Shown: positions 1-11,300 of the stretch, one piece after another
Position numbering within the stretch: position 1 is the first letter of the stretch
Layout: every line of letters starts with the position of its first letter
Origin: an uncultured Saprospiraceae bacterium
GTDB taxonomy: Bacteria; Bacteroidota; Bacteroidia; Chitinophagales; Saprospiraceae
Direction: 5' to 3'
DNA length: 56,852 nt
NCBI GenBank assembly: GCA_937923345.1
Contig: CAKZVJ010000252.1
Coordinates: 1 to 56,852, forward strand
Position numbers and translations under genes: made by a program
Notes under the pieces: generated by a model
The model's input: the letters and a program-made list of their open reading frames with translations, nothing else
The model's database searches: none
What the model was told of the DNA's origin: nothing

Positions 1-936
1 CGTACATTTGTAGGTTTAGAAACATTTGACACTGGCTCTACTTTGGATACATATCCTAATCTAGATGGTGACGAAAACTTGTTAAATAATACTGACGTTT
101 TGCCATCAGCTACCATGAACTACGCGGTCAATGAGAATCAAAAGATTAGACTTTCTTATTCGCGTACAGTAGCAAGACCTACTTTCAGAGAATTGGCTCC
201 GTTTGCTTCTTTTGCACTAGATGGTGGTTTCGTATTTGTCGGAAATCCGGATTTGCAAAGAACAACTATTGACAATCTTGATTTGCGATGGGAACTATTT
301 CCTAACTCAGGAGAAAGTATTTCCGCAGGAGCTTTTGCGAAAAATTTTAATAATCCGATTGAACGTACTTTCAATCCTGAAGCACAAAATACTGAGCTTA
401 CTTACAGAAACGTAGATCAGGCGAGATTGATAGGTCTAGAATTAGAGTTTCGTAAGAAATTGGAATCTGTAGCTTCATTTTTGAAAGGCTTTGATTGGAC
501 TACAAATCTAACTTATATTTATTCTGAAACGGATATTGATGAGGAAGAATTGGCACAAATCAGAGTATCACAACCAGATGCACCAAGTACAAGAGAGATG
601 TTTGGGCAAGCCCCATACGTATTCAATACGATGCTTTCTTACAGATCTCAGCAAGGCACAAAGGCGAGCCTATCTTTCAATGTGATCGGAGACGCAATAT
701 CTGTAGTGACCCGTGGAGCTACACCTAACTACTTCACCAAGTCACGTCCACTACTTAACTTTAGAATTTCTCAAAAGTTAAACGATTTCTTCACACTTAC
801 AGCAGGTGCATCAAATTTATTAAATGCAGATTTCGCACAGGTAGCTACCTTCAAAGGCCAAGAATTTCCAATACAGTCTTTTAGTCCAGGTATCAACTAC
901 AGCTTGAGCATTGGGTATAAGTTTTCAAAAGACTAA
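1..936 (+). CDS. TonB-dependent receptor, C-terminal part (5' truncated by window edge)
   Basis: The frame is open from the first base, so the true start lies outside the window and about 312 residues are visible. They look like the distal beta-barrel of a TonB-dependent outer-membrane receptor. The segment has alternating aromatic strands, the motif RLSYSRTVARPTFRELAPF typical of the Bacteroidota carboxypeptidase-regulatory/TonB receptor group, a late FTLTAGASNLLNADF strand, and a terminal strand ending in YSLSIGYKFSKD. Such receptors import ligands across the outer membrane using TonB energy. The substrate cannot be read from this part, and no SusD-like gene follows. A good intrinsic terminator sits 48 bases downstream, so this is the last gene of its transcript. 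The first in-frame TTG at 43 is not a credible start because the barrel continues upstream of it. Confidence 0.88.
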   Translation, partial: RTFVGLETFDTGSTLDTYPNLDGDENLLNNTDVLPSATMNYAVNENQKIRLSYSRTVARPTFRELAPFASFALDGGFVFVGNPDLQRTTIDNLDLRWELFPNSGESISAGAFAKNFNNPIERTFNPEAQNTELTYRNVDQARLIGLELEFRKKLESVASFLKGFDWTTNLTYIYSETDIDEEELAQIRVSQPDAPSTREMFGQAPYVFNTMLSYRSQQGTKASLSFNVIGDAISVVTRGATPNYFTKSRPLLNFRISQKLNDFFTLTAGASNLLNADFAQVATFKGQEFPIQSFSPGINYSLSIGYKFSKD

Positions 937-983
937 ACCGTAGATATTATACAATAAGATTTAATTAATCATTTTTTATGTTG

Positions 984-1019
984 AGGCTCTAATATTGTCA
1001 AAGTATTAGGGCCTTTTTT
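984..1019 (+). terminator. Intrinsic terminator after the TonB receptor
   Basis: An 11-bp stem pairs 984-994 (AGGCTCTAATA) with 1004-1014 (TATTAGGGCCT), with one G-T pair and a 9-base loop. It is followed by a run of Ts from 1014. It lies 48 bases after the receptor stop codon. Confidence 0.85.
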
Positions 1020-1082
1020 ATTCCCACTATTAAACTGGGTATGCCGTACAAATTGAAGTAGCTCCCTTTACATGTATTTTTT

Positions 1083-1240
1083 GCGGGGGCCATCCCGACA
1101 GTAAAGGTCGGGACCAGGTCATCCAGGGGTCCGTTTCACTTCCGTCTCGATAAGAAAAATATCGAGACAGCCAAAGCCTTGCTTCAAGCCCTCCACTTTC
1201 GGCTCCCTTCCTACCCTTTGTCCATGGTTTATCGTTTCAG
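1083..1240 (+). repeat. GC-rich intergenic repeat with two hairpins (copy 1)
   Basis: This GC-rich stretch sits inside the AT-rich spacer between the receptor and the protease gene. It contains GGGGCCATCC (from 1086), a hairpin TCCCGAC/GTCGGGA (1093-1113), the island CGTTTCAC (1132-1139), a perfect 9-bp hairpin GTCTCGATA/TATCGAGAC (1144-1168), and then a TTGCTTC...GCCCT stretch. The same islands in the same order occur on the other strand at 21071-21258, but with unrelated hairpin sequences. I infer an interspersed repeat family. The rest of the 937-1433 spacer shows only the terminator and a weak 9-bp inverted repeat at 1401-1422 just before the next gene. Confidence 0.6.
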
Positions 1241-1433
1241 ATCCCATTCTCTCTTACCAAATAAGCTCTGTTTCTGACGAAAATATACACTTAGTTAACA
1301 TAGACTTATTGATTGTCAATATTTTACAACACCTATGTTACCCCAATGTTAAATAAATGTAAACCAAATGTTGCTTTAGATCGATATTATATATAGCTTT
1401 AAGTGTCTTTGAGAAGAGACTTAACATTGTATT

Positions 1434-2303
1434 ATGTCATCAAAAACCATCGTACTTAGATTTTGCTTCCTTATAGCCTCTGTTTCAGGGCTATCCTTCA
1501 ATGCATTTGCTGAAGACAACAGTCGCATCAGTATACCCTTTGAGGTGATTAATGGTTTGACCATCATTCAAGCAGAGGTAGATGGCGTCAGAGGTTCTTT
1601 CTTGCTAGATACGGGATCCAATGGTGTATTCTTGGATGGAGTGGTAGAGGAGGGCAATAAAGAAAGTATTGTGACTTTAGGAGGCACTTCTAGCATTTCG
1701 ATTCAAAAGCTAAAGGAATTGAAGATAGGAACTTTCTATCAAGAAAATCTTGAAGCACAAATCATCAGCTTGGATCCTATTGAAGCACATCTTGGTATTG
1801 AATTGAATGGCATCATCGGCGGTCATTTGTTTTTGCCGAGAGTATTGACTATTGATTTCGAGAATGCGCTCATCACACTTTCAGATAAATTGACAAAAGC
1901 AGAAAGAAAGAAATTCACAAATCAGGTTGCTATATCTGTGGTGCATGACGTACCAGTTGCTAGCATTGAGATTGAAAATAATACTTATAAATTTGCCCTA
2001 GATACAGGCTCTTCTATCCATTTCATAGACACTGAAATTTTACAGGGTCTCCAAAATGTGAAAAGTATCAATAGTACATCAAGTATGAAGTGTCTAGCAG
2101 ATACTGATGCAAAACTACAGAAAGTAAATATTCAACAATTCAATATAAATAAAGCTACATTTGCGAATCACCACTATCTACCCAAAGATTTTGTTGATGT
2201 AAATGAAATTTTGGATACTCAGCTAGATGGTATCCTTAGCCTATCCCAATTGTCTAAAGAGGTGATCATTATAGACTATACTCGTAAGAAAATGTATTTC
2301 TAA
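1434..2303 (+). CDS. Secreted retropepsin-like aspartic protease with two DTG motifs
   Basis: This 289-residue protein begins with a hydrophobic signal segment (about residues 5-26, ending near NAFA). It then carries two aspartic-protease active-site motifs: FLLDTGSNG (Asp59) and FALDTGSS (Asp190). The two halves repeat the pattern of a substrate-facing strand, DTG, and later a hydrophobic-hydrophobic-Gly stretch (IIGGHLFL near 127-134). This gives a single-chain, two-lobed retropepsin-like fold of the kind common as periplasmic or surface proteins in Bacteroidota. The likely role is peptide bond hydrolysis in the periplasm, but substrate and proteolytic activity are not shown. The gene stands alone between a terminator and a long spacer. 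Confidence 0.75.
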   Translation: MSSKTIVLRFCFLIASVSGLSFNAFAEDNSRISIPFEVINGLTIIQAEVDGVRGSFLLDTGSNGVFLDGVVEEGNKESIVTLGGTSSISIQKLKELKIGTFYQENLEAQIISLDPIEAHLGIELNGIIGGHLFLPRVLTIDFENALITLSDKLTKAERKKFTNQVAISVVHDVPVASIEIENNTYKFALDTGSSIHFIDTEILQGLQNVKSINSTSSMKCLADTDAKLQKVNIQQFNINKATFANHHYLPKDFVDVNEILDTQLDGILSLSQLSKEVIIIDYTRKKMYF

Positions 2304-2824
2304 AGCTATAGGTTCTAGTGGAAATTTCGATACAAAGCTATTTGATATCTTTTTCATTTTGAAACCGCCAATAAAGATCTTTTCTACAGCATATCTATAT
2401 GTTTGATTATAAAATAATACAAAGGGAAGTTCAGAAGTAAGAGAAGAACCCTCAGCGGCGCCTGTCCCGACTTTTTTTCAGAAAGTATCCTTACTATAGC
2501 CCTGAATGGCAATTTGGGTTATTAACGAGGCAAGAACCAATTTGGCGTGATTTTATTTTATCCCCGATGGCTGGCTATCGGGAGACGAATTGAGTCAAAG
2601 AATCACCCCGTTTTTAAAGCAATAGTATTAAAAATGGTGTGATCATTTAGAAATCTTAAGATGTAGAATGTTTTATCTCAACGAAATATGATATTTATGA
2701 ACATCCCTAAAGATAGTTTCAAATTGAAGATTAGGAGGCCATTGATTTTCAAAATGTTTTTTTTTAGAAAACTGCATCAATGAGGTAATTATTTAGATAA
2801 ACATCTCATTGAGTACTAGGTGTT
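2304..2824. other. Intergenic spacer, no gene seen
   Basis: No credible coding frame was found. A slightly GC-richer patch (about 2447-2600) holds a CCCGAT/ATCGGG hairpin at 2563-2582. A 7-bp inverted pair CAATGAG/CTCATTG spans 2778-2811 next to the 3' end of the following minus-strand gene. The patch may be a decayed copy of the intergenic repeats elsewhere in the window, but conserved islands are not clear. Confidence 0.4.
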
Positions 2825-3304
2825 TTAAACTTGGTGTAGCTTGCTAACTATCAATTTTAGTTCCTCAGCTTTTTGAGTACCTATCACCAGTTTCTTTCCA
2901 TTGACTAACTCAAGTATGAGACCCATATCTCCGCTCATATTATACACCGTCCCATACTTAGTCCCAATCCGGAGCCCCCAGCCGCCTACGAAGCCATATT
3001 TCTGCACCTCGGCAGACTTTATATCTTTCCAGTGGATTATTTTATTTGTAAAAGGAAACAATCTAAAATGAACATGCTCTTTGTTTATTTTCGTTTCCAG
3101 TCTCAGTGACAAAAACAAGAGTACTATGGCAAGTACTAATAACGCAGTCAAAATCAATCCTGTATTAGACATTGGATTCTCCCCAAAAGGCTCTCCTAAA
3201 ACGATCTGCTTGAATAAACCATAAAAGATAAACAAGGCTATAGGTGCAAGCAATAGCCAAATCAAACTGTTAAATTTTTGTACCTCTTTAAATTGAATAA
3301 TCAT
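2825..3304 (-). CDS. Small membrane protein with PH-like domain, unknown function
   Basis: This 159-residue protein has two predicted membrane helices (about residues 14-33 and 48-68). A soluble C-terminal half follows with the strand pattern HVHFRLFPF...IHWKDIKSAEV...LVIGTQKAEEL. That pattern (a 'W-D-I' strand followed by a strand ending in a GT-x-K-A-E-E-L helix) is typical of bacterial PH-like domains in small membrane proteins. No catalytic motif is visible. The gene begins 24 bases after the stop of the LURP-one-like gene, so the two are probably co-transcribed. No function can be assigned. Confidence 0.6.
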   Translation of the reverse strand: MIIQFKEVQKFNSLIWLLLAPIALFIFYGLFKQIVLGEPFGENPMSNTGLILTALLVLAIVLLFLSLRLETKINKEHVHFRLFPFTNKIIHWKDIKSAEVQKYGFVGGWGLRIGTKYGTVYNMSGDMGLILELVNGKKLVIGTQKAEELKLIVSKLHQV

Positions 3305-3328
3305 TACATTCTAGTGTTGAATTTTTCT

Positions 3329-3925
3329 TTACCCCCTTCTGCGTTCTAAGAGTATCATCATCATCAGCCCCAACATAATCCTGTCGTCATCATCGTTGTC
3401 CATACTGCCTATTTTTTCCAATTCGAATTCTCTCCCAAATAAAGATGGTTGCTTCTTTAGTCGCACTATTACTTCCCCTCTATTGTCAGTAAGTAGATAG
3501 CTTGGATTAAAAAGGTATCCAGTAAAAAATCCAAGGATGGGGATTTCTCCTAATAAGCTATCAAAAACTTTTACCCAGCCATTTTCTTCCTTCACCTTGT
3601 ATTGTGGAGCTTCGTTTTGGTCGATGATGTCATATTCTGCCTTCCATATAGAGCGCCAACCTTTCCGTGCAATTTTTCCAAATTCTTCATTTTGCTGGTT
3701 ATAAAAAGTATATGCGGCAGACCAGTCTAACCACCTATCCGCTTTAATTTTATAATTTACCTTTGTTTGCGTTTCATCCGAAAATACTGAAATATCTTCT
3801 TTCAATTTAAACAGTTTTTGCTTCACATACGCAAGGACTTGTCCGTTAGAATCAGTTGCAGTAAAGTCATTTGAAAGTGTACCAATTTTAAATTTGAATT
3901 GTATAGGAAAGGATAGGTTTTGCAT
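3329..3925 (-). CDS. LURP-one-related / scramblase-like beta-barrel-fold protein
   Basis: This 198-residue protein lacks a signal peptide. It shows the repeated short-strand pattern of the LURP-one-related (Tubby C-terminal-like) family: FKFKIGTLSNDFTATDSNGQVLAYVKQKLFKLKEDISVFSD at the N-terminus, then NEEFGKIARK and SYLLTDNRGEVIVRLKK. In this family the 12-stranded barrel wraps a hydrophobic helix, and the molecular role in bacteria is unknown. The last ~30 residues (an aspartate run, then a Met/Leu-rich helix and RRRG) contain a hydrophobic helix at the expected C-terminal place. The gene leads a two-gene unit with the PH-like membrane protein. Confidence 0.65.
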   Translation of the reverse strand: MQNLSFPIQFKFKIGTLSNDFTATDSNGQVLAYVKQKLFKLKEDISVFSDETQTKVNYKIKADRWLDWSAAYTFYNQQNEEFGKIARKGWRSIWKAEYDIIDQNEAPQYKVKEENGWVKVFDSLLGEIPILGFFTGYLFNPSYLLTDNRGEVIVRLKKQPSLFGREFELEKIGSMDNDDDDRIMLGLMMMILLERRRG

Positions 3926-4245
3926 TTCTAGTTTGTTTTAATTTCGATTTTTGCATTAAGAGTTTTTCAAAAATAAGAAAAATCCAGCAAAGGCTGAGCA
4001 AGAAATAAATTAGCGTTTATAAAAATACAGGGCATCTCTATCAACCTTATAAAGTATGTGAAATATCTAATTGGATAAGGGAAATAAGTAAACCAAGCTT
4101 TAATTACAAAGTCCCGTTCTTCTTTTAGTTATCTAGCGAATAGCGACCTGCCTAGACGACAAACGAAGTAGCGGAAGTCTACCCCATTTCGTGGCATAAA
4201 TGCTTTGCTTAGTGATCGTCCAACATGAAAATAAATGAATTCCCC
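3926..4245. other. Intergenic spacer between a start and the end of the PorP/SprF-like gene
   Basis: No gene was seen. The distal half (about 4130-4220) is more GC-rich than its flanks and looks like degenerate repeat sequence. No clear terminator for the upstream PorP/SprF-like gene was found. Confidence 0.35.
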
Positions 4246-5304
4246 TTAGAAATTAGGACACTTTACTTTTCCTCTTCTTTCTTTACTCGGACTCGTATAA
4301 ATCAAAGAGAGCTCGTACGCGCCTCTTGAGGTACTAGCCGTAACAAAACTAGAGGTATTGATATCATAACTGATACCGATTTGGAAGGCTTCATATTCAA
4401 GCGTAAGGTTGAAAATCGCAGCATCAGTTAGCACGCTATTTTCTAATTCATTGGCAATGTGCCCCCAAGTACCAAAACGAATAGCTAATTCACGCCAATC
4501 ATCATTGCTATAGCGGATATTAGCACCAAAGGTATACGATCGAGCAGGCCCTTGTATATTGACAGCAATAGCCGGCAAAATACTTAGCTGATCGCCTAAA
4601 GGTACTTCTGCGCCCGCATGACCTACCCATCTTTGATCTGCACGTTGAGCGTTATTCCCTAAAAAAGTAATGACTGGCGAATTCGCTCTATAGATAGCTG
4701 CACCCGCATATACGCTAAAGTTTTTATCTATGACTCCATACCACATCAAACCAGCATTGATATTTAAGTATACATTTGTGCTGCCAGTCAACAATTCATT
4801 ACTTGCCGCCGAAAAGTCAATTTCCTCTTTGAAGTCATCAAACTGGGATGTAAACCACAGGTTACCAAAATCGAAAGAACGTTGTCCCACTCCGACCTGT
4901 GATCCAGCAATTAGGTATTGTCCGCGAGAGGAATATCCAGTCCCGCTTAATTTTTTCAAGTAAGACACATTCAAGTTTCCTTCTGTCAAAGTTAGATTAG
5001 ACTCTCCTGCTCTATCTCTCGTAAAATTTGCTCCTACCGAAATGTAATCATCTGCCACAATATTATGGCGATAGTCAAAACTAGCTCCTAGAGTACGAAA
5101 TGCCTCATTGCCTAATACACTCGACCATTGATCCCGATAGTTAATCACCGTCCGCCAAGAGCCATCAAACACGCCATTTAAAGCTGGATTTAGATGTAGA
5201 GGCGCCGCATAAAACTGTGAGAATCTAGGATCAGGTGCTTGCCCAAATACCAATGAATTTGCAAACAGCAAAAGCCCAATTATATATAAATGTAGTTTTT
5301 TCAT
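4246..5304 (-). CDS. PorP/SprF family type IX secretion outer-membrane protein
   Basis: This 352-residue protein starts with a signal peptide (MKKLHLYIIGLLLFANSLVFG). It continues with the PorP/SprF family opening QAPDPRFSQFYAAPLHLNPALNG and ends with the family's usual tail, YELSLIYT followed by a KCPNF-type terminus. The body alternates barrel strands (GVGQRSFDFGNLWFTSQFDD, LNINAGLMWYG). PorP/SprF proteins are outer-membrane partners that act with the T9SS and are needed for secretion or anchoring of a cognate giant type-B substrate, as SprF is for SprB. This gene starts only 12 bases after the stop of the 2064-residue adhesin gene, which is the sprB-sprF arrangement, so I infer that it serves that adhesin. 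Confidence 0.92.
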   Translation of the reverse strand: MKKLHLYIIGLLLFANSLVFGQAPDPRFSQFYAAPLHLNPALNGVFDGSWRTVINYRDQWSSVLGNEAFRTLGASFDYRHNIVADDYISVGANFTRDRAGESNLTLTEGNLNVSYLKKLSGTGYSSRGQYLIAGSQVGVGQRSFDFGNLWFTSQFDDFKEEIDFSAASNELLTGSTNVYLNINAGLMWYGVIDKNFSVYAGAAIYRANSPVITFLGNNAQRADQRWVGHAGAEVPLGDQLSILPAIAVNIQGPARSYTFGANIRYSNDDWRELAIRFGTWGHIANELENSVLTDAAIFNLTLEYEAFQIGISYDINTSSFVTASTSRGAYELSLIYTSPSKERRGKVKCPNF

Positions 5305-5316
5305 ATTGATAATTAA

Positions 5317-8300
5317 TTACCTAATCAATGTAGTGTGTCCTGTGAAATTGTCTGTTGATCCGTCTTCAAACTGTACTTCTAAAACCCAGACATAAATACC
5401 TGAATCCATTTCTTCTCCTCTAAAGGTTCCATCCCAGCCTATAGCTGTATCATTGATATCGAAATTATTATTTTCATATACTGTTTCTCCCCACCTATCA
5501 TAAATTCTAAATTCATTTATCCGCACAATATTTTTTGACTTACCATGTACAATAAGCAAATCATTATTGCCATCTGCATTAGGGGTAAATCCTGTAGGGA
5601 CCATAATTTGTGCGGTCTTAGATACAAATACAGTAACAAAGTCATTTGATTCGCACCCATTTTCATCGATACCATAAGCTTCATAAGTCGCCGTAAACAA
5701 GGGAGAAACTGAAGTTGAAGAGCATTCATCACAAGACAAATCAAAATCAGTAACACTAGACCACACAATCTCAGGAATACCTACTGGATTGAATAAAACT
5801 ACATCTAATCTAGCTGTGTCACCTATCTCTATGAACTGATCTTCACCTGCAAATAACTCAAACTTAGGGACTGTACCGATCTGAATAAGACTATCCCAAG
5901 TACATCCTCTACTATCTCTTACAAATACTGGGTAAGGTCCGGTTTCTAATCCTACTCTAATATTCTGCGGTGTAAAGAATTCTCCATCAGTGCTAAATCT
6001 GTATGGTGCTTGGCCACCTGTAACGTTCAAAGTATAGGAACCATCACTACCATCAAAACAAGTGATGTCATTGACTTCAGCTTCAATCATAAGTGCTTCG
6101 GGTGCAGTCAGATTAGTAGTATCGTTTAGCACACACCCATTGGCGTCTGTAATCACCACGCTATAGTCTCCATCAGAAAGATCACTGATAAAAGGAAGCC
6201 CGCTTTCGCCATTGCTCCAATCAAATTGATAAGGTACCGATCCACCTACCACTTCAGCGACAATGACTCCTTCTAATTCACCTGCACAAATATTATCTGT
6301 TATTTCGAGCTCACTGATTAATTCGTCAGGCTCATTTAGGTTTACCGAAGCAAGAGCTCTACATCCATTTCCGTCGGTAATGGTAACCAAAAAATTACCT
6401 CCACATAAATCTTCAATTCTAGGTGTGGTTTCACCTGTACTCCATTCAATAATAGGTGTAGAAATAGCACCCGTTACGTTTGAAATTTCTATAAATCCAT
6501 CACAAACTTCATAACAAGAAGGGTTGCTCTTATTGATATTGAACTGTATTGGATCAGGCTGACCAACGCTGTCTCTACCAATGGCGGTGCAACCCGCTCT
6601 ATCAGTCACAGTCACTTGATACCATGCTCCACCAGGAACATTTCTGAGTATATTGGTCGTTTCGTTGGGATAGTTTTCCCAGCTGTAGGTATAATTTTCA
6701 ATTACACCTTCACCTGCTCCTCCCATAACAGTATTTGCTGCCACTATAGCGTCTTCAAATCCATTACAAGTTGGCAAACCAGATAGCATTTGAATCTCAA
6801 TTTCATCAAATTCTACCACTGCTATCGAATCGACAAAGGTGCATTGATTTTCATCTGATACTGTTACAATATATGTTTGAGCTAAAAGACCAGTAACAAC
6901 ATTAGAGTTAGGTAAGGCGGAATCACTCCAAGCAAAATCATAGTTCGTTCCTGTACCACCACTTGCCGTGATTTCCACTACACTTGCTGCTTCTCCAAAA
7001 CAAGATGTATCTCTCTGTAGAACATCAATACTTATTGAGTCGGAAGGTTCGCTTATAGTAATCATTTCTTGAGCAGTACAATCATTTCTATCTGTGACCA
7101 AAACTATATAGTTTCCAACATCTAAATTTTGAATAATAGAATCTGTCACCACCTGATTATTGATAGTATATTCATAAGGATAAGTACCACCAGTAACCAC
7201 TGCATCAATGACACCATTAGCTGCGCCAAAGCAATCTATATCTGTGACAAGAGAATTGATCTCTAGTAAATCTGGTTCATTTAAAACAACAGTACCGTCT
7301 GCAGTACAGCCATTCTCATCTGTAACGGTCAAGCAATAGTTCCCTGCAAATAACATTGTAGCAGGATTTTGAAACTGTCCGTTATCATCACACCATAAAT
7401 AGGAGTAAGGCGCTTCCCCTCCACTTATAAAACCAACTAGGGTTCCATCATTTTCACCAAAGCATGATGGCATCGTACCAACTATAGAATCGATACGTAC
7501 TGGATCTCCCGCTATGACTTCAATATCCTCAGTCACTTCACACATATTTGAGTCCGTTACGGTCACTGTATAGAACCCAACCGCCAAATCTTCTGCAAGA
7601 CTTGTCGTTTGATTCATTGGATCATTCCATTCATACGTATAGAAGCCTGTACCGCCTATAGGGAAAACTGAGGCTGAACCATCTGCATTTTCAATGCAAG
7701 ATGCAAAGGTGCTGTCTACTGAAAGTACTATTTCACTTGATGTATCCACAAATGCCGTTCTTGTAGTAGAACACCCTCTACCGTCTGTAATAATCACTTC
7801 ATAGTCACCAGAGACCAAATTAATAGCAGTTTGAGTAGTTTGCCCAGCAGAATCATTCCATAAGAATGAATATGGCATAACACCTCCAACGACATCGACA
7901 GTAGCAGTACCATCGTTTCCTCCAAAACAAGAAGTACGTTGAGAAGTAGTAGTCGCCATCACTTCAGAAGGTGCTCCGATTCCAACAAAGCCCACTGAAT
8001 TGCAACCTGTAGACTCGTCCGTCAAAGTAAAATTATAGACACCAGGTGCAAGATTAACCGCAGTCTGCGTTGTTTGAGACATGGGATCATCCCATAAGAA
8101 ACTAAATGGCCCTGAACCTACTAAATCAATAGTAGCTGATCCATCTAATGTATTATGACAACTCGCGTCCATACCAACAGCACTAGCCTCTAAAGGATCA
8201 GGCTCTAGTATTTGTATGGAAGCAATTTGCTCACATAAATTTGCATCCGTAACAGTAAGTGTATAATTACCTGCTTCTACAAAAATGTCTGCAGTAAATT

Positions 8301-11300
8301 CACCATGTTCCCATTCGTAAGAATATGGCATCGCCCCTCCTATAACTGTAGTAGAAATAGTACCATCTCTACCTCCATTACAACTTGGTTCCTCCTCTAA
8401 TAAAGTAACCATTATTGGACTAGGCTCGCCAATCCTAGCAGTAGCAGTTGTACGACATCCATTTTCATCGGTAACTTGAACGGTATAAGAACCAGGGCCT
8501 TGATTTATAGAAACAGAATCAAAGGTAGTAGGAACTGTTGTCCAGAGATAGTCAAAATTTCCTACTCCACCAGTTGCTGATGCAAATAATGTCCCATCAT
8601 TCCCCCCTGCACAAGTGACATCTGTAGACATGGTGTCTATCTGTATAACTGGAGGTTCAACGAGATCAAAGAAGACAGTATCTAAACATCCATCGGCATC
8701 TTCTACAACTATATTATGCATTCCTGGACCAACCCCTTGAAACACACTAAGCGCCTGGGAAACCGTTCCGTCTAAAGTAAAAACTAAGGGAGGAGTACTA
8801 TTCATTACGTTTGCGGCAATTGCAGCGTCATCCGCCCCAAAACAACTAATTTCTCTAATTACAGAGGGTTCTGCCGAAAGAAAGCATTCTCCATAAATAA
8901 TAGAAATACAGGTTTCTTCCCTATTGCAAGATCCAATGTCTGTAATTCCTCTAACCTTAAAGTCTACTGAATCTCCCATTATTAAGCCCGTAAGGAAATG
9001 AGATAAACTGCCATTATTTGGTGGAAACCATCCTCCGCCATTTAAATTAACTTCATAAGAAGAAGCATTTGGTACATCCAACCATTCAAAGACCAACACT
9101 CCAGGAGCTGGATCTTCGATATCTACTATTGGACTTGCCAGATCAGGAACAACACTAACTACAATAGTATCGAAACCACTACATCCAAATCCATCTCTAA
9201 TATTTACTATATATTCAGTAGTTACATTTGGACTCGCATTTGGGTCTGGGCAATCGTTACAAGACAGTCCTAAACTAGGACTCCATGAGTATTCAACAAT
9301 ATTTTCAGAATTGAATGAAATGGACCAGCTTAATAGCGTATTTACTTCTAAAGCCCCGAATCCATCGGACAATAATAAAGTCCATCTTCCATTAACCTGA
9401 GATCCTATTAAATTACTCCAGTTCCCTTCTGGAAGCCAATCCCCAGTAAAAGGTGCTGATCCAGAAGTAATATTTGGCAAGCTCAGATTAGGTCTAAAAC
9501 AAGTACCAGTGAAGTTGTCTCCAGTTCCTCCATTATTAGTAGTGAGTTCTAGAATTTCGCCAGAAGGAGCCTGTAAATAAATTTGCAAATCCCCTGCCTC
9601 CCCGGAGTCAATGTCAATACATACGGATGCAATATCTGTCATAGGATTGGTAATAACTCCTGGCGAAGCCCCTGCTACTGCTATATCTGATTCTAAAGGA
9701 TCACTCGGCGGATTAGAGGTAGCTCCGAAGTCGACGTTGGTATTATTGACGAAAGGTATAGTGGTTTCATCAAAGCCATTATAGATTGCTTCCAATGGCA
9801 CTTCTTCACCCTCACAAATATTTTGATCTGGCGCCATACCCACTACATCATCACAGAAAAAACATCTAGGGTCTGCTTCTGACAAAACGCTATAAGTTAT
9901 AGTAGTGTCGAAAGTACAACCAAAATCATCCACAACCTCAAAAATATAATTTAATGTTCCTGCTGCACCAGGCACAGATAACATACTATCCTGGTCATTA
10001 AAAATCATGGTGCCATTGTCTACCCAGCCCCAGGTGTTGATATTTGGAGTATAGGTTTCTGCAGGTGGTTTAAGCGCATCTATGAAGTCAATACTCCACC
10101 AAAACAACCATCCATTATCCATGTTTAATCTATCCTCAATGACTAATTTCCATTCACCATTTAAAGGACATCCAATCAAAGTTTGGAAACCATCTATCGG
10201 TGTATAATCTCCTTCTGGCAATGAAGTTCTTGGTGGCTGCATGAGGGCCTGCTGAAAAAAGGTGCCGAATTGAGCATTTGGCGTAAAGCAATATGTATAT
10301 CCTGTTCCTGGAATGGGAGGATCTGTATTACCTGGAATATTATCATCTAGCTCGTACGGCACTCCTAAAAAAGTCTGGAGTGTAAAGCTTGCATTTGTAG
10401 TATCTAAGCGCATTACATTTCCATTAGGACAAACTAAACTTATATCCAAATCTCTTACATAACTATGCTCAATATTAATGCATATAGATTCTATCTGAGC
10501 GGGATTCGTGATTACAGCACCAGGAATAAACTCATTTAAAAGAACGGGGCTCTCATAAGCTACATTAACTCCATCAGGCAAAGGAATGGAGTCCACGTTT
10601 CCGTTTTGAACATCAAATCTACCTTCATTTGGCGTAGCTGTAATAAAGGAGCTACTTTCATTAATATTGTTCAAAAAACGTAGAGTGTCATTTGCACAAA
10701 CCTCACTTGGAAAATCAGCATCAAAATCGAATGTGGGTTTCGTAGCTACCCTTACCCTTTGAGCTATTGTATTATTATTTGTACACCCTTGTACGTCTTC
10801 AATCACTAGTTGAACTGTGTATCCACCTGAACGCTGATAGGTATGCGTTACATTTGGACCCAGTCCAATATTGCCATCACCAAAGTCCCAATAAAAATTT
10901 GAAGTAGCGTCTGATTGCGAATAATTAAATCCATTTTGAGGGTATAGACCTCTGGCAGTAAACTCAATACTACCACCTGGACAAATATCTATCCATCCAT
11001 TAGTTGAGGGTACGGAAGCAGGATTCGTAGATTGTAATTCTGCAATCACTTGTTGGTGCGCGGGAATACAATTAATCACTGCTTCCCAACCAGCTCCAGT
11101 GCCTACATTATCTGAAGTAAATCTAAAAGTCAAACATCCGCTAATATTAGGGGCACTTGCAGCTACTTTGAATGCACCGTTGGCTGAGTTGCCTTGGGTG
11201 GACGAGCATACTATTTCTGGTGCTGCGATACTAGTCCCATCATAAATACAAAGGTCATCTCCTGGGCCTAAGTCTGTAGTCAAAAATTGCATCTCGATGT

